5,796 nt of DNA from DASXMX01 sp036794395. Its GTDB lineage: Bacteria > Planctomycetota > Phycisphaerae > Tepidisphaerales > Tepidisphaeraceae. Below the pieces are notes generated by a model, which was given only the letters and a program-made list of their open reading frames with translations, ran no database searches and was not told where the DNA came from. The stretch covers positions 1 through 5,796 of the forward strand of contig DAIRGS010000406.1 of the NCBI GenBank assembly GCA_036794395.1, given 5' to 3'. Positions 1 through 5,785 of this stretch are shown one piece after another (the stretch's first letter is position 1; every line of letters starts with the position of its first letter). A program made the position numbers and the translations under genes.

Positions 1-70
1 CTGGACTCCAACACCCTTTTCACGGCGCACGACATCCACCTTTTTCAGTTTTTAAAGCTGTTAAGGGGCG
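1..70. other. Window edge, no supported gene
   Basis: No gene is supported. Plus-strand frame 1 is open from base 1 to a TGA at 196-198, so this could be the tail of a gene starting before the window. From position 71 on, however, that frame only reads through the tandem repeat array (Gly-Lys-Arg-Gly-Arg repeats). The 23 or so residues before it match no family I recognise. Confidence 0.3.
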
Positions 71-189
71 GCAAACGGGGTCGCGGCAAACGGGGTCGCG
101 GCAAACGGGGTCGACTCTTGACATTTGACACTCGCAAACGGGGTCTCTCGCAAACGGGGTCTCTCGCAAACGGATCTGCAAACGGGGTC
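71..189 (+). repeat. Short tandem array of GCAAACGGGGTC
   Basis: Six exact copies of the 12-mer GCAAACGGGGTC start at 71, 86, 101, 134, 150 and 178. A decayed copy (GCAAACGGATCT) starts at 166. The first three are spaced 15 bp apart with GCG spacers; those at 134 and 150 are 16 bp apart with TCTC spacers. Between the two groups, at 113-130, sits the 18-mer GACTCTTGACATTTGACA, which recurs with one change at 190-207 and inverted at 212-229. No coding frame or regulatory role is evident. The array seems to have grown from the end of the adjoining palindrome, since both share GGGGTC. Confidence 0.85.
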
Positions 190-235
190 AACTCTTGACA
201 TTTGACAAAAATGTCCAATGTCAAGAGTCGACCCC
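184..235. repeat. Long near-perfect hairpin, REP-like palindrome
   Basis: Arms of 24 nt (184-207 and 212-235) pair at 22 of 24 positions around an AAAA loop (208-211). The two mismatches are A190/C229 and T203/C216. The arms begin and end in GGGGTC/GACCCC. There is no T-run after the stem, so a simple intrinsic terminator is unlikely. Imperfect palindromes of this size outside genes are typical of REP-type elements, which can be mobilised by IS200-like RAYT transposases. No such transposase is in the window, so that link is inference. A further GACCCC at 243-248 follows, in a direct repeat of TCGACCCC (228-235 and 241-248). Confidence 0.8.
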
Positions 236-377
236 ATCGGTCGACCCCGTCGGCCGTGCGCAGCGACTAAACTGTTACGAATGCAGCACGGCCATCAATT
301 GATCAGCGCCATCACGACGGCTCTGTCAAACCTCAAAAACGCGTTGACCCTGGGCGACCGAGACCCGGTTTGGAGTT
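236..377. other. Intergenic spacer between two palindromic repeats
   Basis: This short stretch starts with one more TCGACCCC copy (241-248). Otherwise it shows no start codon with a ribosome site, no clear promoter and no supported coding frame. The frames that cross it run into the palindrome at 378-546. Confidence 0.4.
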
Positions 378-546
378 CTAGCAGCCCGTGGTGAAAGTCC
401 CGCGCGGTCATGCGCCGCGGATTGGGGACGGGATCGAGGCGTCGAACCGAAGGAGTATTCGAGGGAAATACGCCGAGGTTCGACAACGATGAGCCCGGCC
501 CCAAGCCGCAAGCAGGGACCGCGCGACTTTCACCACGGGCTGTTAG
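378..546. mobile_element. 169-bp palindromic MITE-like element
   Basis: Terminal arms 378-409 and 517-546 are inverted repeats matching at all but one base plus a 2-base gap; the core is CAGCCCGTGGTGAAAGTC. Inner segments pair as well: 417-432 with 494-509 (14 of 16), 441-448 with 477-484 (8 of 8) and 455-459 with 467-471 (5 of 5). All are centred near 462, so the whole element can fold into one long interrupted hairpin. It has no supported ORF of its own, as expected for a non-autonomous element moved by a transposase elsewhere. No clear target-site duplication can be read at the ends. Its right edge lies 19 bp beyond the stop codon of the minus-strand lipoprotein gene, where the transcript could fold and affect termination or 3' stability (inference). 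Confidence 0.75.
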
Positions 547-565
547 CGGCTTGTCGGCAGTAATC

Positions 566-877
566 TCAAGGATTCCCCATCGGTTCTGGATTTCTCATAG
601 CCTTTATCACGACTCCCGCGTGCTCGTCGACAGAAATGCTCATGGACATATCGCCGGAGGCACCGTAGGTCGTGATCGTTTCGTAGTCGTGAGTGACCTT
701 GCTGAGCTGGCTGAAAGGCGGATAGTTCGACTTCATTGCCGATTCGACCTGTTGGTGAGACATCCCTTCAGTGATGCTCGGCCAGGCGGGAACACGGGCC
801 GGCGTGGCGGGCTTCGGCGGCTGCTTGCTCGCACAACCTAAAGCCAGAACAAGCAACAGGAGAGACACAATTCTCAC
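566..877 (-). CDS. Small BamE/SmpA-like putative lipoprotein
   Basis: The 103-residue product starts with a short positive N-terminus (MRIVS), a leucine-rich core and a lipobox-like LALGC with Cys15, so lipid attachment and export to a membrane are likely. The -3/-2 residues (Ala, Leu) are not the classic Leu-Ala/Ser order. A proline-rich linker (about 20-33) leads to ITEGMSHQQVESAM (35-48), which resembles the 'GM.. .qV' turn-helix at the start of BamE/SmpA/OmlA domains. A strand-like SMSISVDEHAGVVIKAM stretch (78-94) closes it, as in that fold. The ATG is preceded by AAAGGA, with only 3 nt between, tight but usable. It stands alone on the minus strand with the 169-bp palindrome just downstream. 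The fold assignment is by motif only. It is too short and isolated to be called the true BamE subunit of the outer-membrane assembly machine, and could simply be a family-unassigned lipoprotein. Confidence 0.65.
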   Translation of the reverse strand: MRIVSLLLLVLALGCASKQPPKPATPARVPAWPSITEGMSHQQVESAMKSNYPPFSQLSKVTHDYETITTYGASGDMSMSISVDEHAGVVIKAMRNPEPMGNP

Positions 878-1260
878 ATCGTTCCTTTCGTTGAACCACC
901 ACTTGGCGTAATGGAACGTTGGGCGCGAGATAAAACCGCGCCGTAATAATGTTACCGGGAAGGGCCCGGCACGAGAACGGACGATTCAACTCACCGCAAT
1001 CCCGCATTCAGGACGTCGGATGAGGGGTCGGGGTCGCATAAGGGGGGTTGGGGTCGGGTCGGGAATCTTTGATTGTGATCTTCGCTCCATTAAGACAGCA
1101 AACGCGATCGACCCCTGCGACGAAGACCCCGTCGTCTGATTGATAACGACTCAGCGGCATGGCCATTGACCTTCCAATCGCGCCACGACACCCTAATCCC
1201 CAAATGATAGAATCCCATGCTTCAGTTCCAATCCCCGGAGGCCAAACCTGGAGATAGGTC
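878..1260. other. Gene-poor region between divergent genes
   Basis: This divides the minus-strand lipoprotein gene from the plus-strand exported ORF and should hold both promoters, but I see no convincing -35/-10 pair for either. A TTGACC at 1166-1171 lacks a well-spaced -10. It contains a small CCGGG/CCCGG hairpin (957-971), the G-run tract at 1024-1063, and two GACCCC words (1110-1115 and 1125-1130) related to those at the left end. A minus-strand frame runs through the region, but its residues simply follow the repeats. Confidence 0.5.
1024..1063 (+). repeat. G-run tract with quadruplex potential
   Basis: Six runs of three to six G occur in 40 bases: 1024-1027, 1030-1033, 1042-1047, 1050-1053, 1056-1058 and 1061-1063. 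They are separated by 2, 8, 2, 2 and 2 bases. GGGGTC occurs three times here, linking it to the repeat words at the left end. The spacing would allow an intramolecular G-quadruplex on the plus strand. No function is shown by the sequence. Confidence 0.6.
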
Positions 1261-1536
1261 ATGCGTACCGGCACCGTTGTCCTGCTCATCGCTCTGTGTT
1301 TCGCGGCGTCATCCGCCGCTTTGCAACTGCCGCCACCGGCTGGTGAGATCGATCCCGCCCAGGAAGCCGCGTCGCTCACCCACCCGCCCGAACTTTTGAC
1401 AGCCAGGTGGGAGGGGGACGTAAAATATCGCTTCGTCATCGATATGAAATCGCTCATGCAAAGGCAATTATTTGATAACTGTCCGACTACCCCCCGAAAA
1501 GTCGGACATTTTCGGACATTGCCCCGACCGCTATGA
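1261..1536 (+). pseudogene. Probable truncated exported protein
   Basis: The ORF starts at an ATG with GGAG seven bases upstream (1250-1253), a good ribosome site. It begins with a classic Sec signal peptide (MRTGTVVLLIALCFAASSAA, residues 1-20). About 50 ordinary residues follow (PPPAGEIDPAQEA, then LLTARWEGDVKYRFVIDMKS). From about residue 74 (NCPTTPRKVGHFR) the reading frame runs into the hairpin repeat at 1481-1520 and stops soon after. I infer that a longer secreted or periplasmic protein lost its C-terminal part when the repeat inserted or a deletion ended there. No continuation of the lost part is recognisable downstream, because the peptidase gene starts 30 bp later. The alternative is a genuine 91-residue exported protein whose tail happens to be repeat-derived. 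I recognise no family. Confidence 0.45.
1481..1520 (+). repeat. Hairpin repeat with two alternative stems
   Basis: GTCCGAC (1481-1487) pairs perfectly with GTCGGAC (1501-1507). Alternatively CCGAAAA (1494-1500) pairs with TTTTCGG (1509-1515). The stems overlap in space, so only one can form easily. TCGGACATT is repeated directly at 1502-1510 and 1512-1520. It lies in the tail of the truncated exported ORF and about 50 bp before the peptidase start. It looks like a dispersed repeat end; a role as leader control for the peptidase gene is possible but unproven. Confidence 0.55.
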
Positions 1537-1554
1537 TCACCCGCCCTTACGGAC

Positions 1555-1561
1555 GAGGTGA
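1555..1561 (+). promoter_or_regulatory. Strong Shine-Dalgarno for the M3 peptidase
   Basis: GAGGTGA is a seven-base match to the anti-Shine-Dalgarno and ends five bases before the ATG at 1567. This favours that ATG over the in-frame GTG at 1558, which would lie inside the ribosome site itself. Confidence 0.75.
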
Positions 1562-1566
1562 AATTG

Positions 1567-3279
1567 ATGGTTGTGACCACATGGCAGAGGCGTTTTGTTC
1601 CGACCGAAATCGATCTCGCGGACTTCTCCAACCTGGAGCCGCTCTATCAGGCGCTCCTTCAGCGCCCGCTCGAAACCGCGGCTCAGGCCGAGCAGTGGCT
1701 GGCCGACTACTCGGAGCTGACGGCCGCCGTTGATGAATACGGAAACCGTCGATACATCGACAAGAGCTGTCACACCGACGACCCGGCTATCGAAAAAGCC
1801 TTCATGCAGTTTGTGGAGGAGATCGAGCCGCGAATAAAGCCGCTTGCGTTCCAACTCCAGAAGCGGTTCCTGGAAAGCCCCGCCGCCACGCAACTGACCG
1901 GCCCACGGTACGCGATACTGGTGCGCAAATGGAAAGCCGACGTCGAGCTGTTTCGCGACGAGAACGTCCCGCTCGAAACCGAAGTCACGAAAGTCAACAA
2001 CGAGTACGACAAAATCAGCGGCGCAATGATGGTGGAATTTCGAGGCAAGGAATACACCCTTCAACAGCTTGCACGGTTTGTCGAAGAACCGGATCGCGAC
2101 ACACGCCAGCAGGCGTGGGAGGCGACGGCGAATCGGAGGTTGAAGGATCGAGAAGCGATCGAGGCGGTTTTCGAAAAGCTTCTCCCCTTGCGGGAGACGA
2201 TCGCGCGGAATGCGGGGATGAGCGATTATCGCGCGTATTGCTGGAAGTCGTATAAGCGATTCGATTACACGCCCGAGGATTGTTTGCGGTTTGCCGATGC
2301 GATCGCCGAGAGTTGTGTCCCGGTGGTGCGGGAGCTGGATCGGCAAAGGCAGGTGGATCTCGGCGTGGAGCGCTTGCGGCCGTGGGATTTGCAGGTGGAT
2401 CCGAAGGGACAGGCGGCGCTGCGGCCATTTGATGAAGCGGATGTGGATGGATTGATCGATCGGGTGAAGGCGATCTTCGAGAGAATGTCGCCGACATTGG
2501 CCGAGGAGTTTGAGTCATTGCGGGCGCGAAAGAACCTGGATTTGCAGAGTCGCAAGGGAAAGCAGCCGGGCGGCTATCAGTGTTCGCTGGAGGAGGCGCG
2601 GGAGCCGTTTATTTTCATGAACGCGGCGGGTCTTCAGCGGGATGTCGAAACCCTGTTGCATGAGGGCGGGCATGCGTTTCATTGCCTGGCGGCGCGCAAC
2701 GAGCCGCTGGTGTTTTTGAGAAGCGCACCGATGGAGTTCTGTGAAGTGGCGAGCATGTCGATGGAGCTGCTGGGAGCGGAGCACTTCGACGTGTTTTATG
2801 GAGAGGCCGATGCGATCCGGGCGAAGCGGACGCTGATCGAGGGGATCATTCGGTTCTTGCCGTGGATGGCGACCATCGATTCCTTTCAGCATTGGATTTA
2901 CACCCATCCGGGGCATTCGCGGGACCAGCGGACCAGGCATTGGCTGGCGACACTGGACCGCTTTGGCGGAGATGTGGATTGGACCGGGTTGGAAGATGCC
3001 CGGGCCGCGATGTGGCAGCGGCAACTGCACCTGTTCCATGCGCCGTTTTATTACATCGAATATGGGATCGCGCAACTCGGCGCGCTTCAGCTCTGGATGA
3101 AGGCCAAACATGATCCGCGCGGCGCGCTGGCGGGGTATCGGGCCGCACTGGCACTGGGGGGAACCAAACCGTTACCCGAGTTGTTCGCGGCGGCGGGGAT
3201 TGCGTTTGATTTCTCCGCCAAGACGCTGAATCCGCTCGTGAAGGCGTTGCGAGAGGAACTTGAAGAGCTGCCGGAGTGA
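1567..3279 (+). CDS. M3-family oligoendopeptidase (zinc metallopeptidase)
   Basis: The 570-residue protein is a full-length M3B oligoendopeptidase of the PepF-related group that is usually about 560-600 residues long. The zinc motif HEGGH is at 365-369 (Glu366 the catalytic base). The third zinc ligand is probably Glu393 in EFCEVASMSMELL. The C-terminal FYYIEYGIAQLGALQ (494-508) is the conserved Tyr-bearing segment that supports the transition state in this family. The first 200 or so residues are the helical N-terminal lobe. There is no signal peptide, so it should act in the cytoplasm, cutting short peptides for recycling. The start is set by GAGGTGA; a GTG three codons earlier is the alternative. 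The EamA transporter gene follows after 73 bp on the same strand. Codon choice changes near codon 180: Asp is mostly GAC and Leu TTG absent before, while GAT and TTG dominate after. All catalytic residues are present. I do not assign pepF because the protein fits the M3 'not PepF' group better. Confidence 0.93.
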   Translation: MVVTTWQRRFVPTEIDLADFSNLEPLYQALLQRPLETAAQAEQWLADYSELTAAVDEYGNRRYIDKSCHTDDPAIEKAFMQFVEEIEPRIKPLAFQLQKRFLESPAATQLTGPRYAILVRKWKADVELFRDENVPLETEVTKVNNEYDKISGAMMVEFRGKEYTLQQLARFVEEPDRDTRQQAWEATANRRLKDREAIEAVFEKLLPLRETIARNAGMSDYRAYCWKSYKRFDYTPEDCLRFADAIAESCVPVVRELDRQRQVDLGVERLRPWDLQVDPKGQAALRPFDEADVDGLIDRVKAIFERMSPTLAEEFESLRARKNLDLQSRKGKQPGGYQCSLEEAREPFIFMNAAGLQRDVETLLHEGGHAFHCLAARNEPLVFLRSAPMEFCEVASMSMELLGAEHFDVFYGEADAIRAKRTLIEGIIRFLPWMATIDSFQHWIYTHPGHSRDQRTRHWLATLDRFGGDVDWTGLEDARAAMWQRQLHLFHAPFYYIEYGIAQLGALQLWMKAKHDPRGALAGYRAALALGGTKPLPELFAAAGIAFDFSAKTLNPLVKALREELEELPE

Positions 3280-3352
3280 TGCGGATTACGGCGTGGATGT
3301 TCTCTCGCTGCTTGGCTTAGATCGGCTTGACACGTGGTGTTAAGGTGGAGGC

Positions 3353-4231
3353 ATGCTGATCTGGTTCGCGGTGGTGGTTCGGATTTTGGCAAATCCGTTT
3401 TCGAACGTGTTTCAAAAGGTTTTGACGCGGAAGGGCGCGGATTCCTTGTTTGTAATTGGGCTGCCTCTGGTTGTGCTTGCGGTTTTGGTGGCGCCCGCTT
3501 CAAGGCTGTTTGCGCGGGAGGTGAGGGTGGGGTTCTGGGGGAATATTGGGATTTGTTCGGTGTTGGCGGTGGTGGGAAATGCGCTGCTGGTACAGGCGCT
3601 GCGGCTGTCGGATTTGTCGGTGCTGGGGCCAATCAATGCGTATAAGTCGGTGGTGAGTTTGTTGCCCGGCGTGGTCTTGCTTCATGAAGTGCCGTCCAGG
3701 ATGGCGCTGGCGGGGATCGGGTTGATCGTGGCGGGGAGTTATTTCCTGGTGGACAAGGGCGTGGGGAAGCCGGAGCGGAATTTGTTTGTGCGGTTTTTTT
3801 CGGATCGGGGAACGCAGTTTCGGTTTGGGGCGTTGATCTTGTCGGCGTTGGAGGCGGTGTTCTTGAAGAAGGCGGTGCTGGCATCGACGCCGGTGGCGAC
3901 ATTTGTGTTCTGGTGCTTGCTGGGCGCGGGGGTGTCTATCGTATCGCTGGGGTTAATGGGGTTGGCGAAGCTGCGAGTCGAATTGGCGCGGGCGCGGATG
4001 AATTGGAAGGCGGTGGGATTACTGACGGGAACGACGGGGTTGATGCAATTAACGAGCTTGTTGACTTTCAATGCGATGCCGGTGGGAAATTCCCTTGCGC
4101 TGTTTCAGACTTCAACACTGGTGAGTGTGGTGTTGGGACATCGGTTTTTTAACGAGGGCCATTTCATCGAGCGGATGATTGGATCGGGGATCATGGTTGG
4201 GGGCGCGGTGTTGATTATTGTTGGTCGATAG
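3353..4231 (+). CDS. EamA-family DMT transporter
   Basis: The 292-residue protein is almost wholly hydrophobic and has the two-fold internal repeat of drug/metabolite transporters. The first half ends ALRLSDLSVL...LLHEVPSRMALAGIGLIVAGSYFL (about 82-132), and the second ends TFNAMPVGNSLALF...FFNEGHFIERMIGSGIMVGGAVLII (about 238-289). Each has the typical Glu followed by a Gly-rich last helix. Length and helix count (about ten) fit an inner-membrane EamA exporter or permease. The substrate cannot be read; members carry amino acids, nucleotide precursors or other metabolites. AAGG at 3342-3345 lies seven bases before the ATG. The gene is 73 bp after the peptidase gene with no terminator hairpin seen between, so co-transcription is plausible. 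Its coding strand is strikingly rich in G and T (GTG, TTG, GGG codons), continuing the style of the later part of the peptidase gene. Confidence 0.88.
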   Translation: MLIWFAVVVRILANPFSNVFQKVLTRKGADSLFVIGLPLVVLAVLVAPASRLFAREVRVGFWGNIGICSVLAVVGNALLVQALRLSDLSVLGPINAYKSVVSLLPGVVLLHEVPSRMALAGIGLIVAGSYFLVDKGVGKPERNLFVRFFSDRGTQFRFGALILSALEAVFLKKAVLASTPVATFVFWCLLGAGVSIVSLGLMGLAKLRVELARARMNWKAVGLLTGTTGLMQLTSLLTFNAMPVGNSLALFQTSTLVSVVLGHRFFNEGHFIERMIGSGIMVGGAVLIIVGR

Positions 4232-4624
4232 CCGCAGGGCTGGGCGCTTGAATCAAAAGCACGGAACGCTTAACCGATTGCAAGGTGTGATCGGCGGGTG
4301 ATGACGCGTTTTGGATCCAGAAGGCGAAGAAGTGGGGGAAAGTGCTGGCGCTGGAATTTATGGCGGGCCGGCTTCAAATTTCGGAGTACGGATTCGGCTA
4401 CGCTCACCGCAGGCGGAAATTGCGCCGTTCCCGGTGATGGCGGGACTGCCCAGGGTATTGAAGCTTGGGTGTACATGTATCGCTGCGTGATGATGTATCG
4501 CTGCGCGATGCGGTGTGGGTGGACGGGGGGAGTGGGAGCTCGGCTGAAGGGAGCAGGTATGATGTGGAGTCGTGAGACGCCGCGTGTTTGCGTTCCACAT
4601 CGCGGCGAGTTCGTCTGAGGAGAA
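4232..4624. other. Gene-poor region after the transporter
   Basis: No supported gene. A plus-strand frame at 4298-4618 and minus-strand frames give low-complexity, Arg/Gly- or His/Pro-rich products without domains or good ribosome sites, so I treat them as chance. The only clear structure is the 18-bp tandem repeat at 4475-4510. No T-tailed terminator for the transporter gene and no confident promoter for the following gene can be seen. Confidence 0.5.
4475..4510 (+). repeat. Two-copy 18-bp tandem repeat
   Basis: ATGTATCGCTGCGTGATG (4475-4492) is followed directly by ATGTATCGCTGCGCGATG (4493-4510), differing at one base. It lies in a region without a supported gene. The unit is a multiple of three, but no credible protein reads through it. 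Confidence 0.75.
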
Positions 4625-4627
4625 GTG

Positions 4628-4957
4628 GTGCCCACTCTCGGCCAAGTCATCAACGCGTTACTTCTGGCCGTGATTGCCATCGCCACATGGCTGCTTCCGC
4701 GTCGCCTGGGACTCGGGGGAATGTTCGCGGCTCAGGCACTAAGTGCCGGGGGCTTTGTGCTAATGGGGTACGTGGCATTGCAGACCGGTCTATGGGATGT
4801 TTATGACGGTCCTGAGACGATCGTAGGCTTACTGATCGAATCCCTGGTCTTCAATATTCTGTTACTGCCTGTCGCAATGTTTGCCCTGTGGCGACGACGC
4901 AAGCACAGTCCGTCGACCACGGTGACGCCGGAAACGAGAGGACCCCGGTCTGTGTGA
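4628..4957 (+). CDS. Small three-helix membrane protein, unknown function
   Basis: The product of about 109 residues has three hydrophobic segments: roughly 5-23, 30-51 and 64-87. They are separated by a basic turn (PRRLG) and an acidic loop (WDVYDGPE). A basic stop (RRRK) and a polar Ser/Thr/Pro-rich tail of about 17 residues follow, ending GPRSV. I recognise no family. GAGGAG at 4617-4622 precedes two adjacent GTG codons, 4625 and 4628. The second has the better spacing (5 nt) and is chosen, but the first would add only one residue. The last five or so codons and the bases after the stop match the end of the next gene (see 4943-5015). A small integral membrane protein is well supported by composition; any role is unknown. 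Confidence 0.65.
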   Translation: MPTLGQVINALLLAVIAIATWLLPRRLGLGGMFAAQALSAGGFVLMGYVALQTGLWDVYDGPETIVGLLIESLVFNILLLPVAMFALWRRRKHSPSTTVTPETRGPRSV

Positions 4958-5015
4958 ACCCCTGCAGTCCCCGCGGCGATGACCGCGGCATGTGCGGGGC
5001 GTGGCGGGGGCGGGT
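4943..5015 (+). repeat. GC-rich 3' tail repeat, copy 1
   Basis: This matches 5712-5785. Bases 4943-4957, the last codons and stop of the upstream membrane protein, match 5712-5726 at 13 of 15. Bases 4971-5015 match 5741-5785 at 43 of 45, with 33 bases identical (4983-5015). The middle part is more diverged and holds a one-base length difference. It contains CCGCGG twice, and CCCCGC (4969-4974) can pair with GCGGGG at 4994-4999 or 5004-5009. There is no T-run, so a standard intrinsic terminator is not supported. Confidence 0.8.
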
Positions 5016-5201
5016 TGCATCATTGCAGGCTGTGTAATATCGGCTTCTGCCCCATCTGCAAGTAACGCCTCACCGGCTGCCATCCCGTTTGAGAATATAT
5101 GTTTTCAGTTCGTGCAATTCTCACTCCGATTTCATCTGGCCATTCTATTCTGCTGTGAAGGACGTAAAGTACAGGTTCCCTGTGGCAGGAGCGGTGGGTC
5201 C
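5016..5201. other. Leader region before the second membrane protein
   Basis: This is less GC-rich than the repeat before it (for example GAGAATATATGTTTTCAG at 5091-5108). GAGAAT (5091-5096) can pair with ATTCTC (5117-5122) across a 20-base loop. No promoter with both boxes at correct spacing is seen. The frame of the downstream gene stays open back to a GTG at 4992, but that extension starts inside the GC-rich repeat and lacks a better ribosome site. Confidence 0.4.
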
Positions 5202-5726
5202 ATGAAGGCGAGATTCTTATACGGCGTGCTTTGCGGAAGCGCCTTGCTCTGGATGGGAGCGGTGCCGTGGCTGATCATGGACCCGGAAGGGAATTACTGC
5301 CACTGCACGGTGATCTACGTGACGTTGCTCGGCGCAACGGCCGCGGCGCTGTACTTCGTTGCGCGGGGGTTAGATTTGCGGACATTGGGCTTATGGTGGG
5401 TTAACCGGCGGAGAATCGGCCGATGGTGTGCCTGGCTCTTGAGAATCTGCTACGGCGTGCTGGCATTCGTCTGGGGATTGGCAACGGTGGTCCTCTCACT
5501 CAAATTCGTGACCATTTTGAGCGTGACAACTATGAACGCCCAACTAGGACCGACAATCGTCTCACAGGGGCGGGTTGCCATGCTGTGGCTAATCGCGCGC
5601 AACGGGCTTGGGGCTTTGGTGGGCGGGCTCAATGCCGCTTGCCTATTGTGGTTTGCCGTTCTCGGGAGTACGTCCATGCGACGCGCGGGGTCAACTCGGC
5701 GCGACGAAAGCCCGCGGCCTGTGTGA
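5202..5726 (+). CDS. Four-helix membrane protein, unknown function
   Basis: The 174-residue protein has hydrophobic segments at about 5-26, 33-54, 78-108 and 125-153. The loops include DPEGNYCHC (27-35), with two closely spaced Cys, and a basic stretch VNRRRIGRW (67-75). The C-terminus is a polar, Arg-rich tail (SMRRAGSTRRDESPRPV). No family is recognised. AGGAG at 5187-5191 lies ten bases before the chosen ATG, with GGTGG closer in. A GTG 70 codons upstream (4992) keeps the frame open, but those residues look like translated intergenic DNA. The protein does not resemble its upstream neighbour except at its last five codons, where both genes share nucleotide similarity that continues past the stop. 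The shared tail suggests a common origin of the 3' ends rather than of the whole genes. Confidence 0.65.
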   Translation: MKARFLYGVLCGSALLWMGAVPWLIMDPEGNYCHCTVIYVTLLGATAAALYFVARGLDLRTLGLWWVNRRRIGRWCAWLLRICYGVLAFVWGLATVVLSLKFVTILSVTTMNAQLGPTIVSQGRVAMLWLIARNGLGALVGGLNAACLLWFAVLGSTSMRRAGSTRRDESPRPV

Positions 5727-5785
5727 GATCCGTGCCGCCCCCGTGGCGATGGCCGCGGCATGTGCGGGGCGTGGCGGGGGCGGGT
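5712..5785 (+). repeat. GC-rich 3' tail repeat, copy 2
   Basis: This is the second copy of the sequence at 4943-5015, beginning again in the final codons of a membrane-protein gene and ending 11 bases before the window edge. Here CCGCCCCCG (5735-5743) pairs perfectly over nine bases with CGGGGGCGG (5775-5783), giving a strong potential hairpin after the stop. The change that completes this stem is one of the differences from copy 1. There is no T-run within the window. Confidence 0.8.

Noticed and set aside
118..130. TTGACA words in the left-end repeats as -35 boxes
   Set aside because: They belong to the repeated 18-mer and none has a -10 box at proper spacing or a gene to drive.
71..189. 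Possible CRISPR array
   Set aside because: The period is only 15-16 bp, the spacers are 3-4 bp and identical in each group, and no cas gene is present.
378..546. GGTGAAAGTC core resembling group II intron domain V
   Set aside because: The motif sits in terminal inverted repeats, lacks the domain V stem layout, and there is no reverse transcriptase or intron-sized sequence.
410..841. 143-residue plus-strand open frame
   Set aside because: It begins in the palindromic element and continues antisense to the lipoprotein gene; Arg-rich composition is typical of a shadow frame.
1008..1631. 207-residue minus-strand open frame
   Set aside because: It runs antisense through the exported ORF, the hairpin repeat and the peptidase start. 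Its tail is just the translated G-run tract, with no domain and no ribosome site.
1537..2346. 269-residue minus-strand open frame
   Set aside because: It is antisense to the well-supported M3 peptidase gene and has no recognisable domain.
3327..3332. TTGACA as a promoter for the transporter gene
   Set aside because: A 17-base spacer would place the -10 box on the start codon, and no -10-like sequence is there.
4298..4618. 106-residue plus-strand open frame
   Set aside because: It is Arg/Gly/Trp-rich, passes through the 18-bp tandem repeat, and shows no domain or convincing ribosome site.
4992..5201. Upstream extension of the 5202 gene to GTG 4992
   Set aside because: The start falls inside the GC-rich tail repeat, and AGGAG at 5187-5191 supports the ATG at 5202.
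4943..5785. Integron attC sites after the two small genes
   Set aside because: The repeats lack the GTTRRRY core and its inverse complement at their ends, and no integrase is present.
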